NCBI GenBank assembly: GCA_033064195.1
Contig: JARBJD010000037.1
Location: 62,001-126,000, forward strand
DNA length: 64,000 nt
Reading direction: 5' to 3'
DNA from: Blattamonas nauphoetae
Lineage: Eukaryota; Preaxostyla; Oxymonadida
Positions 43,455 through 52,528 of this stretch are shown in pieces. The translations under genes were made by a program, and so were the position numbers. The notes below the pieces were generated by a model that was not told where the DNA came from, did no database searches, and saw nothing but the letters and a program-made list of their open reading frames with translations. Every line of letters starts with the position of its first letter. The stretch's first letter is position 1.

Positions 43455-44726
43455 TTACATATCCTCTCGCCTTACTGCTCGAGGCCACTGAACCGCTCGA
43501 CAACTTTCAATGCATCTGAAGACTTCATCAGGAGAGATCTGCGAAAATGCTTCACGAATCTGATCCAAAAAGTGATTCTCTCCTTGCCAGTCACGAATTT
43601 GTGCTTCCACTCTGTTTTTCCAGAAGCCAAAGACATTTTCGATGGGATTCAGGTCTGGACTGTAAGCGGCGTTGTACAGAATTCGTTGATTTGCCTCGAG
43701 AACGATGTTCTGAGTGGCCACATGGTGTATTCCGGCGTTGTCCAGGATAAGAACCCATCTACGTCGAGCTGTGTTGGTTTCAAGGAGTCTCCTGAGATAT
43801 GCTTCGAAGACATCGGCAGTGATTGGACCTCGAATGAGCTCTGTGTGACCAACTCCATTGGGTGAGATTGACGTAATCGCGGTCAACGAAACGAAATTGG
43901 TCGGTCTTGCGACGAGTGGAGCCCTGCCAACTTCAGCCCATCCGTATCTCCGCACGCATTCGATGTTCCATGATGTTTCGTCCAAGAAGATTGGAAACCA
44001 TCCGTCGCGGATGTGAGCCATCGCATTTTGGATGAAAGCCACGCGAGCATTCTTGTTTTCTTCTGTGTTGGCCGCTGGAGCTCTCACTCTGACACGTTTG
44101 AAGGAGAATAGAGGCATGTCTCGGTTTACTTCATTCCGCTGTGACAACATCCGAAAGACTGTTGTTGGGCTTGTCTGGTGACCTTGCGCGCTGAGATGTG
44201 CCGCCATCTCTCTGAGAGTTCGCTGTCCGTCCTCCTGGAGCAGCCGTCTAACTTCCTGATTGCGGAACCTGTCGTTCCTTCGATCCGGTCTGCCTCTTCG
44301 TGGAAGATTGTGAGTAATTGATTCGCCTCGGCGAAGTTGTCGAATGAAGCGAGTTGTTGTTGGGACAGTGAGCGTTACCCGTTGCGCATACCACGTGACT
44401 GATTTTGTCTCTCCATTCTCACGATACAGGAGCGTCAGTCGGACTCTCTTTTCAGGTGTGGCTGGAGTGTATGGTCGATGGAGGATTGGTAGAAGTGGTA
44501 CCAGAGGCGGAGGCGGAGGCGGAGGTGGAGGAGGAGGGGCCAACGCTTCGTACATGTCTACCTCAGCATGAAGGGCTTGCTGATTAATGTGTGGCGGCTC
44601 TGGTTGTGGCTGAATTTGGTACTGATGAAGTTGCGGAACGTAGTTTATTGCATTGTCTTGTTCTAATGGATTGCGCAAATCAAGATAAAGTGGATTTGGA
44701 AGAGCGTTTCCATCGTAGAAGTTCAT
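43455..44726 (-). CDS. Tc1/mariner-like DDE transposase with polyproline N-terminal region
   Basis: Starting at the ATG at 44726 gives 423 residues. Residues 1-90 are a low-complexity Pro/Gln region with a run of about 12 prolines encoded by a GGCGGAGGC-type repeat. A helix-turn-helix region follows (TRFIRQLRRGESITHNLPRR, then REMAAHLSAQGHQTSPTTVF). The catalytic core has D249 (FPIFLDETSWN), D329 (WVLILDNAGIHH) and E363 (YSPDLNPIENVFGFWKN). By my count 33 residues lie between the last two, near the DD34E class and also like IS630-type proteins. No stop or frame change is present. The frame extends upstream into the inverted repeat, but those residues do not look coding. Confidence 0.9.
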   Translation of the reverse strand: MNFYDGNALPNPLYLDLRNPLEQDNAINYVPQLHQYQIQPQPEPPHINQQALHAEVDMYEALAPPPPPPPPPPPLVPLLPILHRPYTPATPEKRVRLTLLYRENGETKSVTWYAQRVTLTVPTTTRFIRQLRRGESITHNLPRRGRPDRRNDRFRNQEVRRLLQEDGQRTLREMAAHLSAQGHQTSPTTVFRMLSQRNEVNRDMPLFSFKRVRVRAPAANTEENKNARVAFIQNAMAHIRDGWFPIFLDETSWNIECVRRYGWAEVGRAPLVARPTNFVSLTAITSISPNGVGHTELIRGPITADVFEAYLRRLLETNTARRRWVLILDNAGIHHVATQNIVLEANQRILYNAAYSPDLNPIENVFGFWKNRVEAQIRDWQGENHFLDQIREAFSQISPDEVFRCIESCRAVQWPRAVRREDM

Positions 44727-44922
44727 GGAAGAGAACGATCGAAAATGGATGGATTGGCTTCGAGATAAAGAAGAAAAAATTACTATGGGGACACCAGAAT
44801 TTTGACCGACTTTTGTGTTTACAGAAATTAGAATAAAATTGATAGTAGATGTATTGTATTGTCTAAATCGCGAAATGATAATTGACATTAATTGAAAAAT
44901 TTTGTGGGAGTGAAAAAGGCAA

Positions 44923-45842
44923 AAAAAGTAGTCGAGGTGAAATGACGAGTAAGAAAAATTTGTACAGTAGTTTTGAGAGCAAAAATGAGAATAAACGAAT
45001 GTCGATGTCACAAAAATGCAAAGTGCCAAAAAACATCACATGTCCATCAAAAGATCCGAACAACAATTTAGTGAAGTGGAAGTTATGAGATGAATATGTA
45101 TTGAAACCGAGAAAAAAAAGAAATACGAGAATAATAGAAGGGAATAAACATTTTGACAAGTGAAATCAAGCATAAAAATGTATATTTGCAGTGAAATGAC
45201 GGCTTTTCAAAGTATGGGAAGAAATTCTTGTAATGCTTCCTCTCTCGGAAGTATTGTTTGTGATTCCTGAATAACATGATTAAAATAAGAGAGAAAACAT
45301 GCGAAAGTCAACGTTAAGTTGTTGAAGAGAGAGAATCGGGATCAGCGTTCTTGTGGTCATTACAGGCAGGTAGTGCATTCGGAACTGGAAAACACATTTG
45401 AAGTGGCGTCCAGAAGTCGTGACTATGAAGAAGGACGAAGAGAAAAGAGCTAAGAATTGACATACGCACCCAATTCTTGCTTTGGAATGGATGAGTTCTC
45501 TTCATCTGAAAATATGTATTTAACAGCGATGAAAAAGCAAACTGCCGAGTAATTTCACATTTTAATGAATTATCTTGCCCTGTTAGAGATAAGGACGAAT
45601 AGTGAGAGCAAAAACATGACGGAAAACAAACGACAAAAAATCTCGACAAAGTGTGTTTTGTTCCCTCCACAAAGAAGACATACCCTCTTTCAAGTCACGA
45701 TCTGTCCATGTATGCACACAAAAAAGAGATATGAGGTTAACGGAGAAAGTGGTCCTGACACGAGAAAGAGTATTATGGGCGAGGGTATCCAGTCGATCAG
45801 TCATCTTTTTGGAACACCTGATCAACTTTTTGGAAAGGACTG
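44923..45842 (-). repeat. Right terminal inverted repeat of the inner transposon
   Basis: Inverted copy of 42453-43372, the same 920-bp length with no net indels. The transposase start codon lies about 200 bp inside it, so the promoter is probably within or next to this arm. Confidence 0.9.
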
Positions 45843-46205
45843 TACCGATTTTTTATTTACTACCGGGTTTTCAGGTGACTAAAAATGCCAGACAGGAACA
45901 GATTCTTGTCAAAGAATTTTCCCGCAGTATTCTCCATTTCTAAAATGGGATCCGAAGATCTGCTCGTTGTGCTTACAAAAAAATGAGGCGAAAAATGGAA
46001 TACATGCGTAATGAACTGATTAAACTCGCTCCAATGATTTAAATCCATCAAAAGAGGAAAACAACGAACCAATTCTAAACAACGAAATAAAAAGAGATAA
46101 TACATGGAAGAAAGATGAAAATGATTAGCGAATGGTGAGAAGGGAGAAAGCAGATGTCACGAAACATCAACATGATTCCGTGAACACGCTTCACTCCTCC
46201 TTTTC

Positions 46206-46291
46206 TCACTCTTCAATCTTCAGTTCATCAGAAGCTGGTTCGACGACAGTTGGTGCAGCTTCGTCGGCAGATTTGATCATTCGGGAGAGAA
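46206..46291 (-). other. Possible isolated 3'-terminal exon
   Basis: A short minus-strand frame after a TTAAG acceptor reads LSRMIKSADEAAPTVVEPAS followed by DELKIEE and TGA at 46208-46206. The acidic, polar end looks like a real protein C-terminus. It could be the cytoplasmic tail exon of the beta-helix protein just upstream on this strand (last open codon at 46398) or a leftover of another gene. No donor can be assigned with confidence. The rest of 45987-46397 shows nothing I can support. Confidence 0.3.
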
Positions 46292-46397
46292 CTTAAGGCA
46301 ACGAAAGAAGGGAAGAAAACGTGCTAAAGAAGTCACGGTTGAGCATAGAGTCAAAACAAAGCATAAGGAAACGATAACATGACGAGGTATCAACGAA

Positions 46398-48823
46398 CTA
46401 GATTCTGCTTTCTTCTCTTCGAGACGACGTGCAGTTCACAAACAGCAGGTTCCGCTGAGCAGGCCATGCTCCGCTGCACGCACGCACCACTGCAAGTCCG
46501 ATATTCAGCGGATCCGCTGTGTCAAATCGGAACACACAGCTGCGAGTGGACAGTGATGGTGTGCTGTGGTCACTGACGATGAGAGCGAGGGGAAGAGGAT
46601 GGAAGGGATCGAGTGACAACCCTGCTTCCATCTCCACCCCAACCAGTTCCAGACCGCTTGCAAGCGGGGACTGTCTCATTTTGTCGTCGTACAGGAAGGA
46701 AGGGTTGTCCAGGTTGGCTGACTGAATCCGGGCCAACAGTGGAGAGTCGATGCTCGCTGCGGAGAGAGGAGAGGACAATTGAGAGATATTTTGCGACGGA
46801 AGGAATCGAACAGGGAGAGTGTGGGATGTGATAGCGAGGAGAGAAGAGGAGGGATGAACAACACAAGCTGGATCGAGTGTGAACGAACAGTTCACGAAAG
46901 ACGAGTCGGTCAGAGAGAGATGCGAGCGGGCCAAACTGAAACAGCAGACACCGCTTGCAAAAGAAGACAAAAGATCCGACTCAGCAGGAACAGAAATGAT
47001 GACCGTGGAACACGACGAGAACGAGCAGTCGTGGATCAACAGCTTGCTCAATGGCAGAGAAAGATCGGCGAACAACACACTTCCTGTTTCGATCGGTTCA
47101 GCGTGCGTTGCATCAATCTTGAGGGAGATACGATCAAAGAAGGAGTCTTCGATGGAGAGAGAGGGAGGGAGGGAGAGAAAGGGAGAGTTTGGGAGAGTTT
47201 GCTCGAATGTCCAGTGGACAGCGAATCCATCAAAAGTGGAAGATCTGCGCTGGATTTGATGGAAATGAGTGGTTGGGAAAGGATGATGTTCTGAGCAACA
47301 AGACGAGACACACTCAGGCGAACACTCTCCGCCATCGATGTGAGAGAGCTGTGGAATGACAACAGCGAGCTGACAGGTTGTGTTGAATCGATCGAGTTCA
47401 CCACACAATCAATCAGAGACAGACTTACAGACTGCACAGCGATAATCGGCTGAGGGTGTGTCGAGAAGAGAGGGAGCACGAACTCAAGATGTTTCATCAG
47501 TACTGTCTGAGCAGGCACAACCTTACTCAGTCCAAACGACAATTTGCATCCGATGCTTCCGCTTTGAGTGAATCGAACTTTCCCATACTCAACAGGATCT
47601 GTCTGTGTTCCTTTGTGAGTCTGGATTGGCAGGATGGACAGAACAAGGCCAGCCTGTTGGCCAACTGACACGTATCCACACAACTCCACATCACCCATCC
47701 CTCCAAACACCAAATCGCCCATCAAAACAAGAGTCCGCTCCAACACACTCTCCGACAGTTCCTCTTCACTGTCCGCATTCAACAGATGGTCCATCGCGTC
47801 GTGAAGGGACAGGCAGGGGTGTGACTCTCTCCCACACTCTGCTCCATTCGATGCGTCCCCACTTGTACCCAAAGAATCGACGAACACGTTCTTGAACCGA
47901 TTGTTGGGAAACAGAAACGGAAACAGGTCGGTCTCTTCCACGTACGCCACGCGATCCGATCCAAACAGAGCATTCGAACGATCAAATCCAGGTGGATGCA
48001 GATTGAACAAGAAATGATCAATCGTCACAGTCTTCCTCAGCGATTCAGCAACAACGAACAGATCTCGTCCAAACGAGGCGGTGTTGTGGGCAAATGTCAG
48101 TGTGTTCAGAAGGTAGTTGTTCGAGCTGTTGGACGAGAATGACAATCCAACTCCTCCGCCTCTCCCTCCATCCCCAACACTGCAACTCACAATCGAGCAG
48201 AACTGAATCACAAGAGACGCCGATCCCGACAGCGAGAACGACACTCCGCCGCCCAAACAGTTCGCGTTCGATGATGAGCAGGAGGTGAATGATGACGACG
48301 ACAAATCCAGTGACGATGTGTTGGAGAGTGTGAAGAACGCAGCTGAGCCTGCTGTCGATTGTGTGTGGATCGATTCTGCTTCCCATTTCAAGATCTGTGT
48401 CAACCCAACACTCAATCGAGTCAGGAGTGTCGCTACAGAAGGATGTTCCAGTTGTGTTGTCGTCAGACGCACCAAATCCATCGCATTCCGAGTTCGAACG
48501 AAGGAAGGGTGTCTCGCAGAGAGTGACGACGATGTCGATACATCTCCAGTCACCACACAGTTCATGATTGTCAGCAGACCTGTTTTGATTTCAGCGTACA
48601 CTTCAACAGCTGGCAAAGGATCGAGAACGAACGAGAGGCTTTCAAATCTTGTCTCCGTCGCTCCATCCACAACCAATCCTCCATCTTTCCCAATTCGAAC
48701 TGTCGAGTGAGTCAATGTGCTTCCCACATCATTCAATACCCTGTTGTGAGAAATCACCAGAGACGAGAATGATATCTCCCACACGGACACGTGGTTGAAG
48801 CTTCCTTGCAGCAGAAGCGTCGA
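46398..48823 (-). pseudogene. C-terminal part of giant beta-helix surface protein, after an in-frame stop
   Basis: This continues the gene at 48824-52447 in the same frame after a single TAA (48826-48824). The sequence from SSLVISHNRVLN to LSQTLPFSPSLPLS is beta-helix-like with repeated Ser/Cys/Asn turns (SSSFTSCSSSNANCLGGGVS). Near 47160-47180, a GGGAGGGAGGGAGAG-type tract marks a frame change. Beyond it the other frame carries on the protein: FFDRISLKIDATHAEPIETG, LIHDCSFSSCSTVIIS and NLLFVNCTSS, ending at 46398. One stop plus one frame change in a slippage-prone tract could mean decay, or assembly errors in an intact gene of about 2,000 residues. No membrane anchor is seen before the last stop. 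Confidence 0.6.
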
Positions 48824-51800
48824 TTATCCATTGCTGAGCCTGTTCAACGCATGTTCCATCGTTTTGCACGGATCAGACTCTTCCCCACAACTCAATCCGT
48901 CGTTTCCATTCCACGATGAGGCATACACCGTTGGGAGACGAGGTGCCGAGGGTGTTGTGAACGTCACCCCATCACACAGAATCTGGTGGGGATCTGTGAT
49001 TGTGTCTTCGATGATGGAGATGAGTGTGTATGTTGTCGAGTGTGTGAAATCGAATCCTATTCCGATCCGAAGTGGGCCAATTGTCGCCGATGTTTGTGTC
49101 TCACACGAAAACTGAATTGGCTCCGTGATTCCATCCAGAGAGAGAAGGAAAGTCCGATCGGTAAGGAACGCTTGGCCTCTCAACACGATGTTCATCGTGG
49201 AGCAGTTCATATTTGTACACTCTGTCTCAGCAGACAGGACTTTCGGGGGGAGGGGGGTTGTGAATGTCACCCCATCACACAGAATATGACGAGGATCTGT
49301 GGCAGTGTCTTCGATGATGGAGACGAGTGTGTATGTCGTCGAATATGTCAGATCTGATCCTCCTCCAATCTGAAGTGGGCCGATTGTCGCCGATGTTTGT
49401 GTCTCACACGAAAACTGAATTGGCTCCGTGATTCCATCCAGAGAGAGAAGGAAAGTCCGATCGGTAAGGAACGCTTGGCCTCTCAACACGATGTTCATCG
49501 TGGAGCAGTCCATTTGCGCATATTCTGTATCAGCAGACAGGACTTTCGGGAGGAGGGGCGTTGCGAAAGACAGTGCTGGTCTGATGTTGATGGAAGTATT
49601 GTTCGATGAAATGACAGTGTATGTTCGTCCAGGCACAATGTTGTTCTGTGAGATTGGGAACACCACTTCGGTCGCAGTCAGAATTCCATCTTTCAGAGTT
49701 GCTTGGATGCGTACAGCGTTATCCAGTCCGTCTTTCAGCTCCACTTCGAGAGGAGACGATGCGACGAAGATTCCGACGATTGCGATTGTGTATGTCGTTC
49801 CTGTGTTGTCCAGTGTGCAGGTCACTCCAGTGATCTCTGGTTGGGGAATGATTGTTGGGATTCTGTCGACAATCACCAGTCGTGCTGGGCTTGCGTTTAT
49901 TTCTTCCATCGACACAATTTTGAATCCACTGAGAGGGAGAGGGCTAATAGGGTACACTTCAATCGGCTCTGATTCACCACTCGTCGACGAGTTGAATGTC
50001 GTTGTGAAGCTGAAAGCCGTGTTTGAGATCTTGGTGACGAAAGAAAAGCCTGGAGTCAGAATCTTCCCTTCAAACACAAAACGTATTGATGTGCAGAGTG
50101 GTGTGGTACATTCCATTCTCGCGCTGGTGAGGTGGGGAGGAACGGGGACGGTGAAGATAGCGTTCAAGCAGAAGACTCTCTGTGGATTGGACTGGATGTC
50201 TTCTTCGATCGACGAGATCGAGTATTTCTCGTCCCAGTCAAGGGCCAAGGGAGTTGTAATCGAAATCGGTTCTGATTGACCTTCCGAGCTGGAGATGAAC
50301 TTCACTTTGAATGTCGCTGAGGAATCTTCGATTGTGACAGTGAAATCGGACATCGGGCTCGCTTGTAACTGCCTTCCGCTCAACTTCAACACCAAAGACG
50401 AGCACGTGTTATCTGTAAACACCAAATTCGCTTCGGACACCTGGGTTGTGGTGTTAAGGACCAACGAAAATCCAGGAATGCTGACACTACGTGGAGTGTA
50501 TGACGCTCCGTTGGGGAGGAATGGGAGGAGACCATTAGGTCCAATCGACAGAGAGGCTCTTCCAAATGTGTACGAGCTGGGTGGCATTCCAAAATGAACA
50601 AAAACAAGACGAGGCACATTCGATCCTTCTAACAATACGCCCATATATCTATTTAGTGCAATCGTTGTTCTGATCGTGATCAATGCCTTGTTCACTCCCA
50701 TCGACAAGTCCATCGACAAGATGAAAGCTTTCTTGTCCGATCCCACCTGAGGAACAAGTGCGCTGTCTCCATACGTCATGCTCGAGTAACGCACATTTGA
50801 CGAACCAGAAGTGGAATCACAATTCCTGACCGTGCTTGAGTTGGCGGTTGAGTTTAATGTGTTGTCGAAATAAATGTCTCTCGAATCAGATTTGGTCGTA
50901 GATGTACAACCTCTGAACTGAAGACAATCGAAGCCCATTTGGGTGAGGGAACGCGCCGTGAGGGCACCTCCAAAGCCGGTCGAGGAGCAGGAAACAAACG
51001 AACTGTTGGAAAGACCCGTACTTGCTTTGTAAACATAAACAGCACCAGCTTCCTCTGATGAGCATGTCTCGAAGAAGCATTGTTCGACCGTCACATCACT
51101 TGGCCAGCTGGCATACACACATCCACCGTATCCTCCATTCGAGGACGGTGTTGTGCATTTGGTGAATGAGGAACTCGAGATCAAGACTTCATGTTGGTTG
51201 TTCGAGTTGTATTGCACATTGATGGCTCCTCCAGACCCGCTTGAAGCGGTACTGCATTGATGGAAGAAACATTGCGTGACGTTGAGAGAGGCTTGTGAAT
51301 TGTTCATGTTGATCGCAGCTCCACTCACACGCGTCTCTGCACCTTTTGACATGTCTCTGAACGTGCAGAGCGTGAACGAGACAGATGTGAGGGAAGAAGT
51401 GGAGTTTATTGCGAATCGACCGATATCGGTTTGGGTTCTGTTTTCGAATGAGAATTCCAAGTCTTGGTCTCCGTTCCTCTGTTGGATGCAGGACGAGAAG
51501 GAGGTGTTCGAACACATCAGATTCCCTCCCAAGTTCGGCGACATCATTGCTGTTCCGCTCTGGTGGTTCGTCGAGTTCCATATTGCGCATCCAATCACTT
51601 TTTGTTCAACGTTCGACCCGAATCGGAAGTGCGATGGATGATGTGTCGGCTGCGTGTTTTGGCTGCTCATGTTGACAAGAGTGCAGAATTGGAGGACCGT
51701 GTCCATCTGAAGAGCGGATGAAGCGGGGAGGCCATGTGTGTGTGGCTGGGCGAGGCCGAAAGAGAGAAGAGGACCTGTCCCAACAGGCAGTGTCTGGGAT

Positions 51801-52447
51801 TCCATTCGGAGGTCACTTCCGACAACATAAAGGGAAGAAAGTGGTTGATCAGATCCAAAATGTGGATTATTCGTTCGATTCAATGGAATCGATGTTGTGG
51901 AAGAGATATCCACAATTGGAGAAATGATGTTGGATTGTGATTTGAAGGAGCAGGAATCAAAAACGATTGAAGAAGATTCGGGAAAAAAGATGTTTGATGC
52001 TTGCACAACAAATGGAGAGCTGAATTCATTCAATAGAAGGCTGCTTGTCGAGAAAAGAACACAGCTCGAGCGAATGAAACATATTCCTGTTCCATCGAAT
52101 GTGCAAATTGCATGAACTCCTTCAACAGACAATGAACTGTTGGAAATCAAAAACATGAAGTCTGATTCCGAGAAACAATGATTGTTTTCTTTGTGCGATG
52201 ATCGAACTGATGATGCATGTGTTAATGTGGCGTTGTGTCCAATAATTGCGACTGATTTTGTTTCAACACGAGTAGCAGAAATCAATTGGTGTTCATTCAG
52301 AAGGCGAATGATCTGTGTTTGAGGTGATTCGTTGTCTGATGTTGAATGATCCAGCCTGGCGAGATTGTTGGAGAAGGTGTCGTAGATGCCAAAAGACTGT
52401 GGAGTGATCAGGATAGTGAGGGTAAATGCAGGAAGAATCCATATCAT
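48824..52447 (-). CDS. Giant secreted beta-helix/Ig-like repeat protein, N-terminal 1,207 residues
   Basis: The start MIWILPAFTLTILITPQSFG is a good signal peptide. The first half is a right-handed beta-helix type with serine ladders and Cys/Asn turns (SSSFTKCTTPSSNGGYGGCV, CFFETCSSEEAGAVYVYKAS, NSSFVSCSSTGFGGALTARS), like surface adhesins. The second half has Ig/IPT-like modules of about 100 residues: one starting near LSADTEYAQMDCSTMNIVLR and a near-identical copy, LSAETECTNMNCSTMNIVLR, both with TFLLSLDGITEPIQFSCETQ. It ends SWNGNDGLSCGEESDPCKTM, the start of another beta-helix unit, and is cut by TAA. It was probably displayed at the cell surface and used for contact or defence in the gut. 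It is intronless and lies 81 bp from a divergent gene. Confidence 0.75.
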   Translation of the reverse strand: MIWILPAFTLTILITPQSFGIYDTFSNNLARLDHSTSDNESPQTQIIRLLNEHQLISATRVETKSVAIIGHNATLTHASSVRSSHKENNHCFSESDFMFLISNSSLSVEGVHAICTFDGTGICFIRSSCVLFSTSSLLLNEFSSPFVVQASNIFFPESSSIVFDSCSFKSQSNIISPIVDISSTTSIPLNRTNNPHFGSDQPLSSLYVVGSDLRMESQTLPVGTGPLLSFGLAQPHTHGLPASSALQMDTVLQFCTLVNMSSQNTQPTHHPSHFRFGSNVEQKVIGCAIWNSTNHQSGTAMMSPNLGGNLMCSNTSFSSCIQQRNGDQDLEFSFENRTQTDIGRFAINSTSSLTSVSFTLCTFRDMSKGAETRVSGAAINMNNSQASLNVTQCFFHQCSTASSGSGGAINVQYNSNNQHEVLISSSSFTKCTTPSSNGGYGGCVYASWPSDVTVEQCFFETCSSEEAGAVYVYKASTGLSNSSFVSCSSTGFGGALTARSLTQMGFDCLQFRGCTSTTKSDSRDIYFDNTLNSTANSSTVRNCDSTSGSSNVRYSSMTYGDSALVPQVGSDKKAFILSMDLSMGVNKALITIRTTIALNRYMGVLLEGSNVPRLVFVHFGMPPSSYTFGRASLSIGPNGLLPFLPNGASYTPRSVSIPGFSLVLNTTTQVSEANLVFTDNTCSSLVLKLSGRQLQASPMSDFTVTIEDSSATFKVKFISSSEGQSEPISITTPLALDWDEKYSISSIEEDIQSNPQRVFCLNAIFTVPVPPHLTSARMECTTPLCTSIRFVFEGKILTPGFSFVTKISNTAFSFTTTFNSSTSGESEPIEVYPISPLPLSGFKIVSMEEINASPARLVIVDRIPTIIPQPEITGVTCTLDNTGTTYTIAIVGIFVASSPLEVELKDGLDNAVRIQATLKDGILTATEVVFPISQNNIVPGRTYTVISSNNTSINIRPALSFATPLLPKVLSADTEYAQMDCSTMNIVLRGQAFLTDRTFLLSLDGITEPIQFSCETQTSATIGPLQIGGGSDLTYSTTYTLVSIIEDTATDPRHILCDGVTFTTPLPPKVLSAETECTNMNCSTMNIVLRGQAFLTDRTFLLSLDGITEPIQFSCETQTSATIGPLRIGIGFDFTHSTTYTLISIIEDTITDPHQILCDGVTFTTPSAPRLPTVYASSWNGNDGLSCGEESDPCKTMEHALNRLSNG
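48956..49555. repeat. Two tandem 300-bp units inside the surface-protein gene
   Basis: Unit 1 (about 48956-49252) and unit 2 (about 49255-49555) encode the last two Ig-like modules. Roughly 130 bp in the middle of each (from GTGGGCC[A/G]ATTGTCGCCGA to the GTGGAGCAG end) are almost base-identical, while the outer parts differ at many sites. This patchy identity points to recent unequal exchange or gene conversion between modules. Confidence 0.8.
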
Positions 52448-52528
52448 TCCCGATTGAAGGCAAATGTTTCGGACAACCCATTCTTCAGTATTGGATTGAG
52501 AGACCTGCTAAATTATCATCTCTCTTCG

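Larger units (their letters stand above)
42453..45842 (-). mobile_element. Tc1/mariner-type DNA transposon with 920-bp inverted repeats (inner element)
   Basis: The element starts CAGTCCTTTCCAAAAAGTTG at 42453 and ends with its reverse complement at 45842, with TA duplications at 42451-42452 and 45843-45844. CAGT termini and TA targets are Tc1/mariner hallmarks. It sits inside the right terminal repeat of the older MITE. The two arms (42453-43372 and 44923-45842) are both exactly 920 bp and appear identical over the stretches compared, indicating a recent insertion. One transposase gene on the minus strand occupies the middle 1.55 kb. The transposase frame is uninterrupted, so the element may be active. 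Confidence 0.92.
41642..45879. mobile_element. Fold-back MITE-like DNA element (outer element of a nest)
   Basis: Ends are GTCACCTGAAAACCCGGTAG at 41642 and its exact reverse complement ending at 45879, flanked by TA on both sides (41640-41641 and 45880-45881). Without the inserted Tc1-like element it is about 846 bp. The left arm (41642 to about 41940) and right arm (about 42192-42452 plus 45845-45879) are inverted copies of roughly 300 bp with about 5% mismatches by eye. The centre has no clear gene, so it is non-autonomous. TA duplication points to the Tc1/mariner superfamily or a similar TA-targeting transposase. Arm divergence shows it is older than the element within it. Confidence 0.85.
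41150..45986 (+). pseudogene. Unknown host gene split by a nested DNA transposon insertion
   Basis: Before the element, a likely exon (41504-41641, after a GACAG acceptor) reads HPGKVARFGVNFDNINETIF, then RGNRIVDLGNESLVPKYCVL and RDGSPI up to the insertion point. It joins in phase 2, through an intron with donor GTACTG, to an upstream open stretch of about 80 codons rich in aromatic and hydrophobic residues (SSLEYFPNIFVQHIPLFHLF). After the element, from 45880, the same frame continues KMPDRNRFLSKNFPAVFSIS to a TGA at 45984-45986. Removing the element with one TA copy keeps the frame open for 34 more codons. I do not recognise the protein. The 5' start is unclear, and a TM-like stretch (FFLWSVILFI) lies near 41270. 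Confidence 0.45.

Noticed and set aside
44727-45029. N-terminal extension of the transposase into the inverted repeat
   Set aside because: The first 100 codons are Phe/Ser/Tyr-rich and shared with the left arm, where they are not followed by a transposase. The ATG at 44726 gives a more natural protein.
46779-47294. Charged plus-strand open frames opposite the surface-protein gene
   Set aside because: Antisense shadows of Ser/Leu-rich beta-helix coding sequence.
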